DNA of 49,825 nucleotides, taken from positions 1 through 49,825 of the forward strand of contig CAYWRY010000015.1 in the NCBI GenBank assembly GCA_964460485.1, written 5' to 3'. This document shows, piece after piece, positions 36,050 to 43,262 of the stretch. Every line of letters starts with the position of its first letter. Position 1 is the first letter of the stretch. Below the pieces are notes generated by a model, which was given only the letters and a program-made list of their open reading frames with translations, searched no databases and was not told the DNA's origin. Origin of the DNA: VGRF01 sp964460485. GTDB lineage: Bacteria; Myxococcota_A; UBA9160; UBA6930. The translations under genes and the position numbers were made by a program.

Positions 36050-36951
36050 GCGAGCCGAGCCGCCACAGCGACCTCGTCCGCAACCTAGATCGGGTGGCGC
36101 GCACCCTCGCGCGAGCGCTGCCCGAATCGCTCCAGGAGCTCGACGCGCGCATCGGGGACCGACTGGCCCGGATCCCGTCGGCGTTGAACGAGTACGGCGT
36201 CGACCGCTTCGGCATGGAGCCGCGCGCCGCGCACAGCCAGCTGCTGCTCGCCGCGCTGCTCTACAAGCACTGGTTCCGCGTCGATGCGCGCGGCTTCGAG
36301 CAAGTGCCCGAGGGCCGCGTGCTGCTGATCGCCAACCACGCGGGCCAGCTCCCCTTCGACGCCGCGATGCTTGGCGTGGCGATGCTGCTCGAAGCCGAGC
36401 CGCCGCGACTCGCGCGCGGCCTCGGCGAGTACTGGATCCCGCGGCTCCCGTTCGTCAGCGAGATGGCGACGCGCGGTGGCAACCTGGTCGGGACGCCCGA
36501 GAACTTCCGCGCGCTGATCGACGCCGAAGAGTGCGTGATGGTATTCCCGGAAGGCGTGCGGGGCATGAACAAGACCTACCGCGAGCGTTACCGCCTGCAG
36601 CGCTTTGGCACCGGGTTCGTGCGGCTCGCCCTGGAGACGCGCACGCCGATCGTGCCGGTCGGGATCGTCGGCAGCGAGGAGCAGGCGCCCGGGCTGTTCG
36701 ACGTGAAGCCGCTGGCGAAGCTGCTCGGCATGCCCGCGTTCCCGATCACGCCGACCTTCCCGCTGCTCGGTCCGCTGGGCCTCCTGCCCCTGCCCGTCAA
36801 GTATCGGATCCGCCTCGGCGCGCCGATCCGCTTCAGCGGCAGCGCCAACGAGGACGACGCCGCCATCGAGGCGCGCGTCGCCGAGGTGAAGGTGGCGATC
36901 GACAAGCTCCTCGAGGCCGGCCGCCGCGAACGCAAGAACCCGTTCGTCTAG
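36046..36951 (+). CDS. PlsC-like lysophospholipid acyltransferase family protein
   Basis: A 301-aa acyltransferase. The catalytic block is NHAGQLPFD, a longer-spaced version of the usual HxxxxD (six residues between His and Asp). The substrate motif VFPEGVRG follows, then VPVGIVGSEEQAP and a C-terminal RLGAPIRF segment. An N-terminal 80-aa extension is alpha-helical. Members acylate lysophosphatidate or similar acceptors at the membrane. GTG 36046 overlaps the previous stop. The gene ends in an inverted repeat at 36941-36970. Confidence 0.88.
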   Translation: MSEPSRHSDLVRNLDRVARTLARALPESLQELDARIGDRLARIPSALNEYGVDRFGMEPRAAHSQLLLAALLYKHWFRVDARGFEQVPEGRVLLIANHAGQLPFDAAMLGVAMLLEAEPPRLARGLGEYWIPRLPFVSEMATRGGNLVGTPENFRALIDAEECVMVFPEGVRGMNKTYRERYRLQRFGTGFVRLALETRTPIVPVGIVGSEEQAPGLFDVKPLAKLLGMPAFPITPTFPLLGPLGLLPLPVKYRIRLGAPIRFSGSANEDDAAIEARVAEVKVAIDKLLEAGRRERKNPFV

Positions 36952-36970
36952 GGACGTTCTTGGACGAACG
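36941..36970 (+). terminator. Inverted repeat across the acyltransferase stop codon
   Basis: CGTTCGTC at 36941-36948 and GACGAACG at 36963-36970 can form an 8-bp stem enclosing the TAG stop. It overlaps the first copy of the direct repeat at 36951. No T-run follows. Confidence 0.35.
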
Positions 36971-37001
36971 CTTCCAAGCCCCGGGGACGTTCTTGGACGA
37001 A
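36951..37001. repeat. Two direct copies of an 18-bp sequence
   Basis: GGGACGTTCTTGGACGAA occurs at 36951-36968 and again at 36984-37001, 33 bp apart, with the palindrome CCCCGGGG between them (36979-36986). The sequence is less GC-rich than its surroundings and might be a REP-like mobile repeat unit. Confidence 0.6.
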
Positions 37002-37044
37002 TCCCGGCGTCGCGCGACCCCCCCCCCGCGGGCCTCCCCGCCGA

Positions 37045-37050
37045 TAGACT
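37045..37050 (+). promoter_or_regulatory. Candidate -10 hexamer of a leaderless DUF1232 gene
   Basis: TAGACT ends 6 nt before the GTG at 37057, and no ribosome binding site lies between. The expected start site coincides with the start codon. Confidence 0.45.
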
Positions 37051-37056
37051 GCGCGG

Positions 37057-37521
37057 GTGAGCTACCCCGAGCCCGTCGTCGAGATCGACCTCACCGCCCG
37101 CGAGCGCCGCGTCTACGACCGCTGGCGCGCGGCGCTGCGCAAGCCGCTGCCAGGGGCGAGCCCCGATCTGCGCGACGCGCTGCTCGCGCTACCCGACCTG
37201 GTCGCGCTCGTGCTGCGATTGCTGCGGGACTCGCGCGTTCGCCCGGGAGACAAGGCCGTCGCCGTGCTCGGCCTCGCCTACGTTCTATCGCCCGTCGACT
37301 TGCTGCCCGAGTTCCTGTTCGGCCCGCTGGGACTCCTGGACGACGCCCTGATCCTCGCGCTCACCGTCTCGCGCCTGGTGAATCGCGTACACCCCGACGT
37401 CGTGCGGGGCCACTGGTCGGGGCAGGGCGAGGTGCTCGACGCGATCCAGCGCGTGGGCGCCTGGGCGGAGCGGCAGGTGGGCGGGCGGGTCCGCGGCGCA
37501 CTCGAACGCTGGGCGCGGTAA
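37057..37521 (+). CDS. DUF1232 (YkvA-like) membrane-associated protein
   Basis: A 154-aa protein containing the DUF1232/YkvA domain: KAVAVLGLAYVLSPVDLLPE followed by LLDDALILAL, with two short hydrophobic segments. The function of the family is unknown. The N-terminal 50 residues are charged and helical, and the C-terminal 40 are basic and possibly amphipathic. GTG 37057 lies directly after a TAGACT box, so the message may be leaderless. It is convergent with the CinA gene. Confidence 0.85.
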   Translation: MSYPEPVVEIDLTARERRVYDRWRAALRKPLPGASPDLRDALLALPDLVALVLRLLRDSRVRPGDKAVAVLGLAYVLSPVDLLPEFLFGPLGLLDDALILALTVSRLVNRVHPDVVRGHWSGQGEVLDAIQRVGAWAERQVGGRVRGALERWAR

Positions 37522-37559
37522 CAGCCCCCGCACGACGCCGCGCCATCGCGCGCGCTGCG

Positions 37560-38078
37560 TCAGCCCTCCGCGGCGTCCGCCTCGAGCGTCTCCACCAGCA
37601 GCTCGAGCGCGGCTTCGGCGAACGCGGCCATGTTGGGCACGCGATCGTCGTCGCCCGTGAGCACCCGGCGAGTCGCCTCGCGCGCGCCGGCGACCGCGAC
37701 CCAGGCGTGGCCGGCTGGATCTCCGTAGCGATTGCCGGTGGGTCCCGCCGCGCCGCCTTCGCCGATGCCCCAGCTCGCGCCCAGCTTCACCACCGCCGAG
37801 CGTGCGAGATGCATCGCCCAAGGCTCGCTGGCGCCGCGCAGGTTCTCGGGCGGCTTCACGGCGCCCGCGATGAAGGCGCGGCTCGCGGCGAGCGTGTAGA
37901 CGACGGCGCCGCCGAGGAAGTAGCTGCTGGCGCCGGGCACCGACAGCAGCGCTGCGCTGATCAAACCGCCGGCCGCGCCCTCGCAGACGCCGACTGTCTC
38001 GCGCTGTGCTTGCAGCAGCCGCGCCGCGCGCGCAGCCAGATCGAGCAGAGTCGGCGTGAGGGGCTCGGCGTCAACCAT
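37560..38078 (-). CDS. pncC: CinA C-terminal-type nicotinamide-nucleotide amidohydrolase
   Basis: A 172-aa single-domain PncC/CinA-C protein. It has the ETVGVCEGAAGGLISAALLS-type N-terminal block (family: T-x-x-S-C-T-G-G), SYFLGGAVVYT, and the WGIGEGGAAGPTG glycine-rich active-site loop. Members deamidate NMN to recycle pyridine nucleotides. The family's usual Ser in the first block appears as Val-Cys-Glu here, so activity is not certain. ATG 38078 has GGAG 7 nt upstream. Confidence 0.85.
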   Translation of the reverse strand: MVDAEPLTPTLLDLAARAARLLQAQRETVGVCEGAAGGLISAALLSVPGASSYFLGGAVVYTLAASRAFIAGAVKPPENLRGASEPWAMHLARSAVVKLGASWGIGEGGAAGPTGNRYGDPAGHAWVAVAGAREATRRVLTGDDDRVPNMAAFAEAALELLVETLEADAAEG

Positions 38079-38180
38079 TGGAGGCTCCAGGCGAAGTTGT
38101 CGGGGGACGTCTCTGCAGCTCCGCCCGCGCGCACTCCGACGAGCGTTGCCTCGAAGACGAATCTGCATCGTCCGCATCGC

Positions 38181-38648
38181 TCAGGGGCTCCCTGCGCCGC
38201 GAGCCAGCGCGATCCCCGCCATGGCGCGGCGCTGTGCCTCGGGGATGCGCCGCACGCGGCCCGCTTCGTCGACCATCGCGTGCTCCGTCGCGGCGCGCGC
38301 GACGAGCTCGGGCTCGCCCGGCGCGATGCGGGTCAGCGCGTACTCCATGCGCAGCGAGGCGCCGCGCGCCCAGGCGAGCCACACGGCGATCTCGACCTCG
38401 TCGTCGAAGCGCAGGCCGCGGACGTAGTCGAGCTCGGCCCGCGTCGTCGCGAAGTGGAGGCCCTCTGCGACGTACGCGCGGTAGGGGCGATGATGCTCGT
38501 CCATCCAGCGAATGCGCGCGAGCTCGAGGTAGCGCACGTAGTTCGCGTGGTGGACCAGGCCCATCGCGTCCGTCTCGAAGAACGGCACGCGATGGCGGTG
38601 GCGCGTTACGGCCACGCCCGGCGGCGGCGCGGAGGCGAGCTCGACCAT
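38181..38648 (-). CDS. ybgC: YbgC-type acyl-CoA thioesterase (4HBT hotdog fold)
   Basis: A 155-aa hotdog-fold thioesterase. The catalytic Asp is in the ETDAMGLVHHANYVRYLE segment, the YbgC/4-hydroxybenzoyl-CoA thioesterase signature. The rest (WARGASLRMEYAL) is normal for the family. It would hydrolyse short or aromatic acyl-CoAs in the cytosol. The start is 7 bp after the gloB stop, so both are probably one operon. Confidence 0.92.
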   Translation of the reverse strand: MVELASAPPPGVAVTRHRHRVPFFETDAMGLVHHANYVRYLELARIRWMDEHHRPYRAYVAEGLHFATTRAELDYVRGLRFDDEVEIAVWLAWARGASLRMEYALTRIAPGEPELVARAATEHAMVDEAGRVRRIPEAQRRAMAGIALARGAGSP

Positions 38649-38655
38649 CGCGCGC

Positions 38656-39411
38656 CTAGAACGAGTCCTTCGCGGCGCGGCGCCGGCCTAGCTCCTCGGC
38701 GGTGCTCGCCCGCATGAAGGGGTTGGTGGCGTGCTCGTCGGCGATGGTCGAGGGCACGGTCATCTCCGCGGGAGTCGCGTCGTGCCAGTCTTTGGCCGCG
38801 TTGGCGCGGATCTCCGCGACGCGCGCCGCCGCCGCCCGCACGGCGGCGTTGTCCGGCTCCGCGTGGGCCGCGTAGCGCAGGTTGCCTGCGGTGTACTCGT
38901 GGCCGCAGTAGACGCGCGTGTCGCCGGGCAGGGCGCCGAGCTTTCGCATCGCATGGAACATCATCTCGGGCGTGCCCTCGAACAGGCGCCCGCAGCCGGC
39001 GGCGAACAGGGTGTCGCCGCAGAAAACGGCCTTGGCCGCGTCGAACACGTAGGCGATGTGGCCGCGGGTGTGGGCCGGGATGAACAGCACCCGGGCCGTC
39101 TCGCGGCCGATCGCGACCGTGTCGCCCTCCTCGAGGCCGTGGGTGAAGCCCGCGAGCCGGCCGGCGTCGCTCTGGTGCCCGAACACCGGCGCGCCGTAAC
39201 GCTTCGCCAGCTCCGGGTTCGCGGCCGCGTGGTCCGGATGGTGGTGCGTCGACAGGATCTTCTTCACGGAGACCCCGAGCGCCTCGACGCGCCGCGCGAC
39301 CGGCGCGACCTCCGGCGCGTCCACGACCGCCGCCTCCCCGCTCTGCTCGCAGACGAGCAGGTACGTGTAGTTGTCGCCGAGGGTCGGGATGCGTTCGATG
39401 CGCAGCGCCAT
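38656..39411 (-). CDS. gloB: Hydroxyacylglutathione hydrolase (glyoxalase II)
   Basis: A 251-aa glyoxalase II with both domains. Metal motifs are THHHPDH, the conserved GCGRLFEG block and YCGHEYT; the C-terminal glutathione-binding part ends with the NPFMRAST and KDSF segment. It hydrolyses S-lactoylglutathione formed during methylglyoxal detoxification. ATG 39411 is chosen because family similarity starts immediately there. It lacks a Shine-Dalgarno but follows TAGCCT by 8 nt. Confidence 0.95.
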   Translation of the reverse strand: MALRIERIPTLGDNYTYLLVCEQSGEAAVVDAPEVAPVARRVEALGVSVKKILSTHHHPDHAAANPELAKRYGAPVFGHQSDAGRLAGFTHGLEEGDTVAIGRETARVLFIPAHTRGHIAYVFDAAKAVFCGDTLFAAGCGRLFEGTPEMMFHAMRKLGALPGDTRVYCGHEYTAGNLRYAAHAEPDNAAVRAAAARVAEIRANAAKDWHDATPAEMTVPSTIADEHATNPFMRASTAEELGRRRAAKDSF

Positions 39412-39419
39412 GGCGGCGC

Positions 39420-39425
39420 AGGCTA
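39420..39425 (-). promoter_or_regulatory. Candidate -10 hexamer of a leaderless gloB transcript
   Basis: On the minus strand TAGCCT ends 8 nt before the gloB ATG, with no ribosome binding site in between. Confidence 0.35.
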
Positions 39426-39629
39426 GAGCACGCGGCGCGCGCGCCGCCCGCCCAAATCGATGGCCCATGTGACACGCTTCATAGAACGGCGGATTCCGCC
39501 CCGACATGCTCCGCGCATGCGCTTCTCGGCGACTCCGGGCCGATCGCGAGAAACCGCGGCCGCTTCCTCGGCGGCGACTCGCCGGCGCGCCGAAATTCCG
39601 CTTGACCGGCTCGAAGCTCGAAGAGCAGA

Positions 39630-40071
39630 ATGCCCTTTACAGACGGCGACTTCCCGCCCGGCGTCAGCGTCACGCATGCGCCTTGCCCACCTACTCACGC
39701 AGAGGGGGCTAGCGGCAAGCTCGAGCTGCTGTGCGCGACGAGCCGCAGGAGTTCGAGTACAGCGACGGCCAGGGCCGCCAGCCGTTCCGCTGGGACCTGG
39801 AGGGCGGCTGCGAGGTGGTCACGTTGTCCGCGCGCGTGCGCGACTCGAGCAGCAACGAGCAGGATCTCGAGCGCACGTGGAACGGCCCCTTCGCCTTCGA
39901 TCAGTTCCCGCGAGCGAGCAGCTCGCGCGGCGACGGGACGCAGAGCTGTACGATCCAGCACCCCTACGACGCCGGGGTGCAGGGCTCCTCCGGTATCGAC
40001 GCACCAGCGGCGATGGCATCCTGTGCTTCGAGGAGGCCGCCTCGCGCTCGCTGCCGGAGTCGGTGCGATGA
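39630..40071 (+). pseudogene. TssM (T6SS) C-terminal remnant, frameshifted
   Basis: Reading shifts frame near 39730. After it, YSDGQGRQPFRWDLEGG followed by VTLSARV and TWNGPFAFDQF resembles the extreme C-terminus of the T6SS inner-membrane protein TssM, where the family ends in a W-x-GP-x-AF/LF-x-x-L pattern. The upstream piece (FTDGDFPPGVSV) may belong to it. A third frame ends at 40071 in SLPESVR and overlaps the next start. No intact frame longer than about 85 codons fits. Assignment rests on this weak similarity and on the T6SS-type neighbours. From 39412 to 39630 I see no gene. Confidence 0.4.
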
Positions 40072-40372
40072 CCGGGGGGACGAGGGCCGATCGATTCGCG
40101 CGCGGCGCCGCCGTGCTCGCATGCGTGCTGCCGGGCGGCGGCTCGCCGCAGGGTGCCGCCGGTCCGCCCGTTCAGGCGCGCGTCGTGCCTGGCGAGACGC
40201 GCGTGATCGCGGACGCGTTGCCCGCCGGGACGCGCACGCTGGGCGTCGTCGCCCACTTCTCTATCGCGCGCCCGGCAGGGCGGGCGCGCCGCGCAAGCTC
40301 ACGCTCCCCGCGAGCTGCGCCCACCGCGAGACCGCGCTCTATCTCGAAGAACGGGAGATCCGCAGGCAATGA
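40068..40372 (+). pseudogene. TssJ-like T6SS lipoprotein remnant
   Basis: An ATG overlapping the previous stop begins a signal-like segment (FARGAAVLAC). This runs straight into the family's C-terminal part: VVPGETRVIADALPAGTRTLGVVAHF in one frame, then YRAPG and KLTLPASC in another. A doubled TC within 40257-40262 causes the shift; without it the reading would be GVVAHFYR, as in TssJ (VasD). About 40 residues are also missing between the signal region and the Pro-Gly-Glu block. Confidence 0.55.
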
Positions 40373-41148
40373 CGACGCTCCGCCCCCGCATCCTCGCCGT
40401 CGCGGCCGCGCTGCTCGCTGCGGGCGCGCTGCTCGCGTGCGCCACACAAGCGCCACCTCCGCCGCGCGCGCCTGCGCCGCCGCCTCCGCCGCCGCGCGAC
40501 TCGGACGGGACACCGGGCGAGGCGTCGCTCCTCACTCTCGGCGCTCGCCATTCCGACTCGCTCGACCGCTCGAAGGGGGATCTCGACGACTGGTTCAAGC
40601 TCGACCTCGCGCGCCCGGGCTCGCTCACCGTGATCCTCGAGGGCCCCGGCGGCGCGTCACTCCCGAACCTCACGCTGGCGGTGACGGACGCAAAGGGCGG
40701 CGCGCTCGCGACTCCGATGCGCGCCGGAGGCCGGCCGCGCGTCGGCTTCGGCCCGCGCGAGCTTCAGCGCGGCACCTATCTCGTGTGGGTGGGGAGCGAG
40801 TCGGCGGCCGTGGGCCCCGTGCCGTACGAGGTGCGCAGCGCGTTCACCGCGAAGGTGGCGCCGCCGCCCAACAAGACCCCTCCGCCACCGCCACCGCCGA
40901 AGTTCGAGGTGAAGAGGCTGCGGCTCGTCGAGCTCAGCGCCAGCGGCCAGTACGCCACGATCGGCGGCGGAGCGAAAGACGCCATCGCCGTCGGCATGAC
41001 CGGGCGGCTTCTCAGCAAGGGCACGCCAGCCGCCAAGCTGCGCGTGATCGAGGTGTATCAGCGCGGGAGTCGCGTGCAGCTCGACCCGCCGGTGCTGGAG
41101 ACGCCGTCGGAAGCAATGTCGGTCGAGGTCGACGTCCCGCTCCCCTGA
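40369..41148 (+). CDS. Lipoprotein with PPC-like beta-sandwich, T6SS-associated
   Basis: A 259-aa lipoprotein (lipobox LLAC, Cys near residue 24), followed by a proline-rich linker. Residues about 55-155 look like a pre-peptidase C-terminal (PPC) beta-sandwich: DSLDRSKGDLDDWFKLDL, then GTYLVWVGSES. A second linker of KTPPPPPPPK leads to a small beta domain (RLVELSASGQYATIGGG...). The ATG overlaps the TssJ remnant stop (ATGA). It is intact although its neighbours are broken. Its role is unknown, perhaps as an envelope sensor for the phosphorylation module. Confidence 0.75.
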   Translation: MTTLRPRILAVAAALLAAGALLACATQAPPPPRAPAPPPPPPRDSDGTPGEASLLTLGARHSDSLDRSKGDLDDWFKLDLARPGSLTVILEGPGGASLPNLTLAVTDAKGGALATPMRAGGRPRVGFGPRELQRGTYLVWVGSESAAVGPVPYEVRSAFTAKVAPPPNKTPPPPPPPKFEVKRLRLVELSASGQYATIGGGAKDAIAVGMTGRLLSKGTPAAKLRVIEVYQRGSRVQLDPPVLETPSEAMSVEVDVPLP

Positions 41149-41218
41149 GGCGCTCTCGAGAGGCGGGATTCCCGAAACGCAGACGAGTCGCGCGAACGCC
41201 ACGGGGAGAAGAAGAGAC

Positions 41219-41715
41219 ATGGGCATCGGGGACAGCTTGTTCGGAAGCAAGAAGGGGCCTGCGCGCGGCCGCGCGTCGCTCGACGACGACGAAGGTGCGC
41301 GCCGGGACTTCACCCGCGCGATCCCGCGCGAGGAGATCGCGCAGAAGCGCGCGCCGGTGGACGACTGGGACCCGGCGCCCGCGCGCCCGCCCGCTCCGCC
41401 GGAGGTACGCGAGGAGATCCCGCCCATGCGGCGCTCCGCTCTGCTTCCGCCGCGCGCGTACTCGCCGCGCGCGTCGTGCGCCTGCGCCGCGGCGTCAACC
41501 GGATCGGACAGGCGGCGGACAACGAGATCGTGATTCCCCAGGACACCGTCTCGCGCAGGCACGCGGAGATCGAGGTGACCGGGCAGGGGGTGATGCTGCG
41601 CGACCTCGCCACCAACGGAACCTTCGTGAACGAGGTGCCCGTGGAGGGCGCGCATCGCCTCGCGAGCGGCGACCGTGTCCGCATCGCGGACATCGACCTG
41701 GAGTTCGTGCGATGA
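41219..41715 (+). pseudogene. FHA domain protein, frameshifted
   Basis: The first 75 residues (MGIGDSLFGSKKGPARG..., an acidic/Pro linker) are in one frame and the FHA domain (NRIGQAADNEIVIPQDTVSR, RHAEIEV, LRDLATNGTFVN) in another. The switch falls between about 41440 and 41476 in a CG-rich run. FHA domains bind phosphothreonine. The usual Gly-Arg pair is Gly-Gln here, which would weaken peptide binding even if the frame were restored. The 3' end overlaps the PP2C start (ATGA). Confidence 0.65.
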
Positions 41716-42755
41716 GCGCGCCGGTCGCGATCGCTTCGCTCTCCGACGTCGGGCGCCGCCGGCGCGCGAACCAGGACCACTGCGCGGAGTTCCCGAGCGA
41801 GAACGGCGCGGTGCTGCTGGTGTGCTGCGACGGAATGGGCGGACATCAAGGCGGCGAGGTGGCGAGCCAGCTCGCCGTCGCCACGATCGGCGAGGCGTTC
41901 GCCGCCGCGCCGGGCGATCCCGCGAGCCGGCTCGAGCACGCGTTCAAGGAGGCGAACCGCCGCGTGCGAGAGCGCGCGGGGCTCGACACGAAGCTCGAAG
42001 GCATGGGGACCACAGCGGTGGCCCTGTACTACGACGGGGCCGGCACGGCCTGGATCGCGAGCGTCGGCGACTCGCGCGCCTACCGCGTGCGCGACGGCCG
42101 CGCCGAGCAGCTCACCAACGACCACTCCGTCGTCGCCGAGCTGCTGCGGCTCGGGCGCATCACCGCGGCCGAGGCGGCGCGCCAACCCCACAACCAGCTC
42201 GCGCGAGCGATCGGCGCCGAGGAGGAAGTCGAGGTCGACACCGCGAAGCACGACGCGGTGGACGGCGACCGCTGGCTCTTGTGCTCGGACGGGCTGTGGA
42301 ACCTCGTCGGCGAGCGCGAGATCGCGGACCGGCTGCTGCTCGATGCGCCGGCCGAAGCCGTCCGGCGGCTGGTCGAGAGCGCGAACGAGCGCGGCGGCAC
42401 GGACAACGTGACGGTGCAGGTGCTCGCCCTCGGCGGGGCCCGCGGCGAGCCGCGCGCGCCCCAGCCGGCCAGCGACGACACGGAGCGCGATGTCGAGGCC
42501 GAACGGGCCTACCTGCGCTCGCTCGAGCAGAAGCGCGTCGCCGGCGAGGCGAGCGCCGACGAGATCTGGGCGCAGCACCAGGCCGCGACGCGGGCACAGA
42601 GCCGAACCCGCGCGATCAAGCTCGCCGCGATGGCGGCGCTGGCGCTCACGCTGGCACTGGCCGCCATGCTGTGGTTCGGGCGCAGCGTGATCGTCGCACG
42701 CTCGGCCGAGCCCCCGGCCGCACCGGATGCCGGGGCGCCGGACGAGTCGCGATGA
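41712..42755 (+). CDS. PP2C-family Ser/Thr phosphatase with C-terminal membrane helix (PppA-like)
   Basis: A 347-aa protein phosphatase. All PPM motifs are present: RRANQD, CDGMGGHQGGEVAS (metal Asp), GMGTTAVAL, VGDSRAYR, NDHSVV, LLCSDGLWNLV and GGTDNVTV. After an acidic linker (residues 240-300) there is one hydrophobic helix at about 302-325, so the catalytic domain should be membrane-tethered and cytosolic. It starts by overlapping the FHA gene stop and its own stop overlaps the kinase remnant. In T6SS clusters PppA reverses PpkA phosphorylation of Fha; here it seems the only intact member. Confidence 0.92.
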   Translation: MSAPVAIASLSDVGRRRRANQDHCAEFPSENGAVLLVCCDGMGGHQGGEVASQLAVATIGEAFAAAPGDPASRLEHAFKEANRRVRERAGLDTKLEGMGTTAVALYYDGAGTAWIASVGDSRAYRVRDGRAEQLTNDHSVVAELLRLGRITAAEAARQPHNQLARAIGAEEEVEVDTAKHDAVDGDRWLLCSDGLWNLVGEREIADRLLLDAPAEAVRRLVESANERGGTDNVTVQVLALGGARGEPRAPQPASDDTERDVEAERAYLRSLEQKRVAGEASADEIWAQHQAATRAQSRTRAIKLAAMAALALTLALAAMLWFGRSVIVARSAEPPAAPDAGAPDESR

Positions 42756-43189
42756 ACGCGAGCGACATTCAGCAGGTCGGCAAATGGCACGTCGTTCGCC
42801 TGATCGGCCAGGGCGGCATGTCGTGGGTGTTCGAGGTCATCGACCCGCACCTCGGCGCGCGGCGCGCGCTCGAGATGCTGAAGCCGGCGGTCGCGAACGG
42901 CGCCGGATACAAGGGCTTCTGGCGCGAGGCGCGCATCCCGGCGTCGCTCGACGACGACTGCGGCGTCGCCTTCCGCGAGTTCTGCCAGGGCGCGCCGGAA
43001 CACGCGCGGGCCATGGAGGTGCTCGACGAGCTGCGCAGCAACCTGCGGCTGGCGCGCGCCTTCGGCCGATCCGGCGAGGGCCTGGGCGACTACAAGCAGT
43101 AGGTCCTCGGCCGCGTGTTTCCCGAAGGCATGACGCTCGAGACGCTCGAGGCGGCCGTCGAGTCCGGCAACGTCGGACCCAGGCGCTGA
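42752..43189 (+). pseudogene. Ser/Thr kinase (PpkA-like) remnant
   Basis: An ATG overlapping the PP2C stop starts a bacterial Ser/Thr kinase N-lobe: VGKWHVVRLIGQGGMSWVFE is the Gly-rich loop. The VAIK lysine position reads ALEML, a Lys-to-Glu change that removes ATP anchoring. After the alpha-C-like part the family similarity fades, and a TAG at 43100-43102 stops the frame. Beyond it VFPEGMTLETLEA looks like a hinge region and the frame ends at 43189. The catalytic loop and C-lobe are missing. Confidence 0.7.
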
Positions 43190-43262
43190 AAGCGGGCCGG
43201 CCGCGGCGCGCTGCGCTCGGCCGGCCCACCTCGTTCTCCAGCGCCAGCGACGCGCGGGACCG

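Noticed and set aside
39460..39630. Short open frames before the TssM remnant
   Set aside because: No motif, start context or conserved pattern could be recognised, so no gene was called.
43100..43102. TAG in the kinase remnant as a pyrrolysine codon
   Set aside because: The surrounding frame is already degenerate, the catalytic Lys is lost, and nothing suggests pyrrolysine genes; a plain nonsense codon is simpler.
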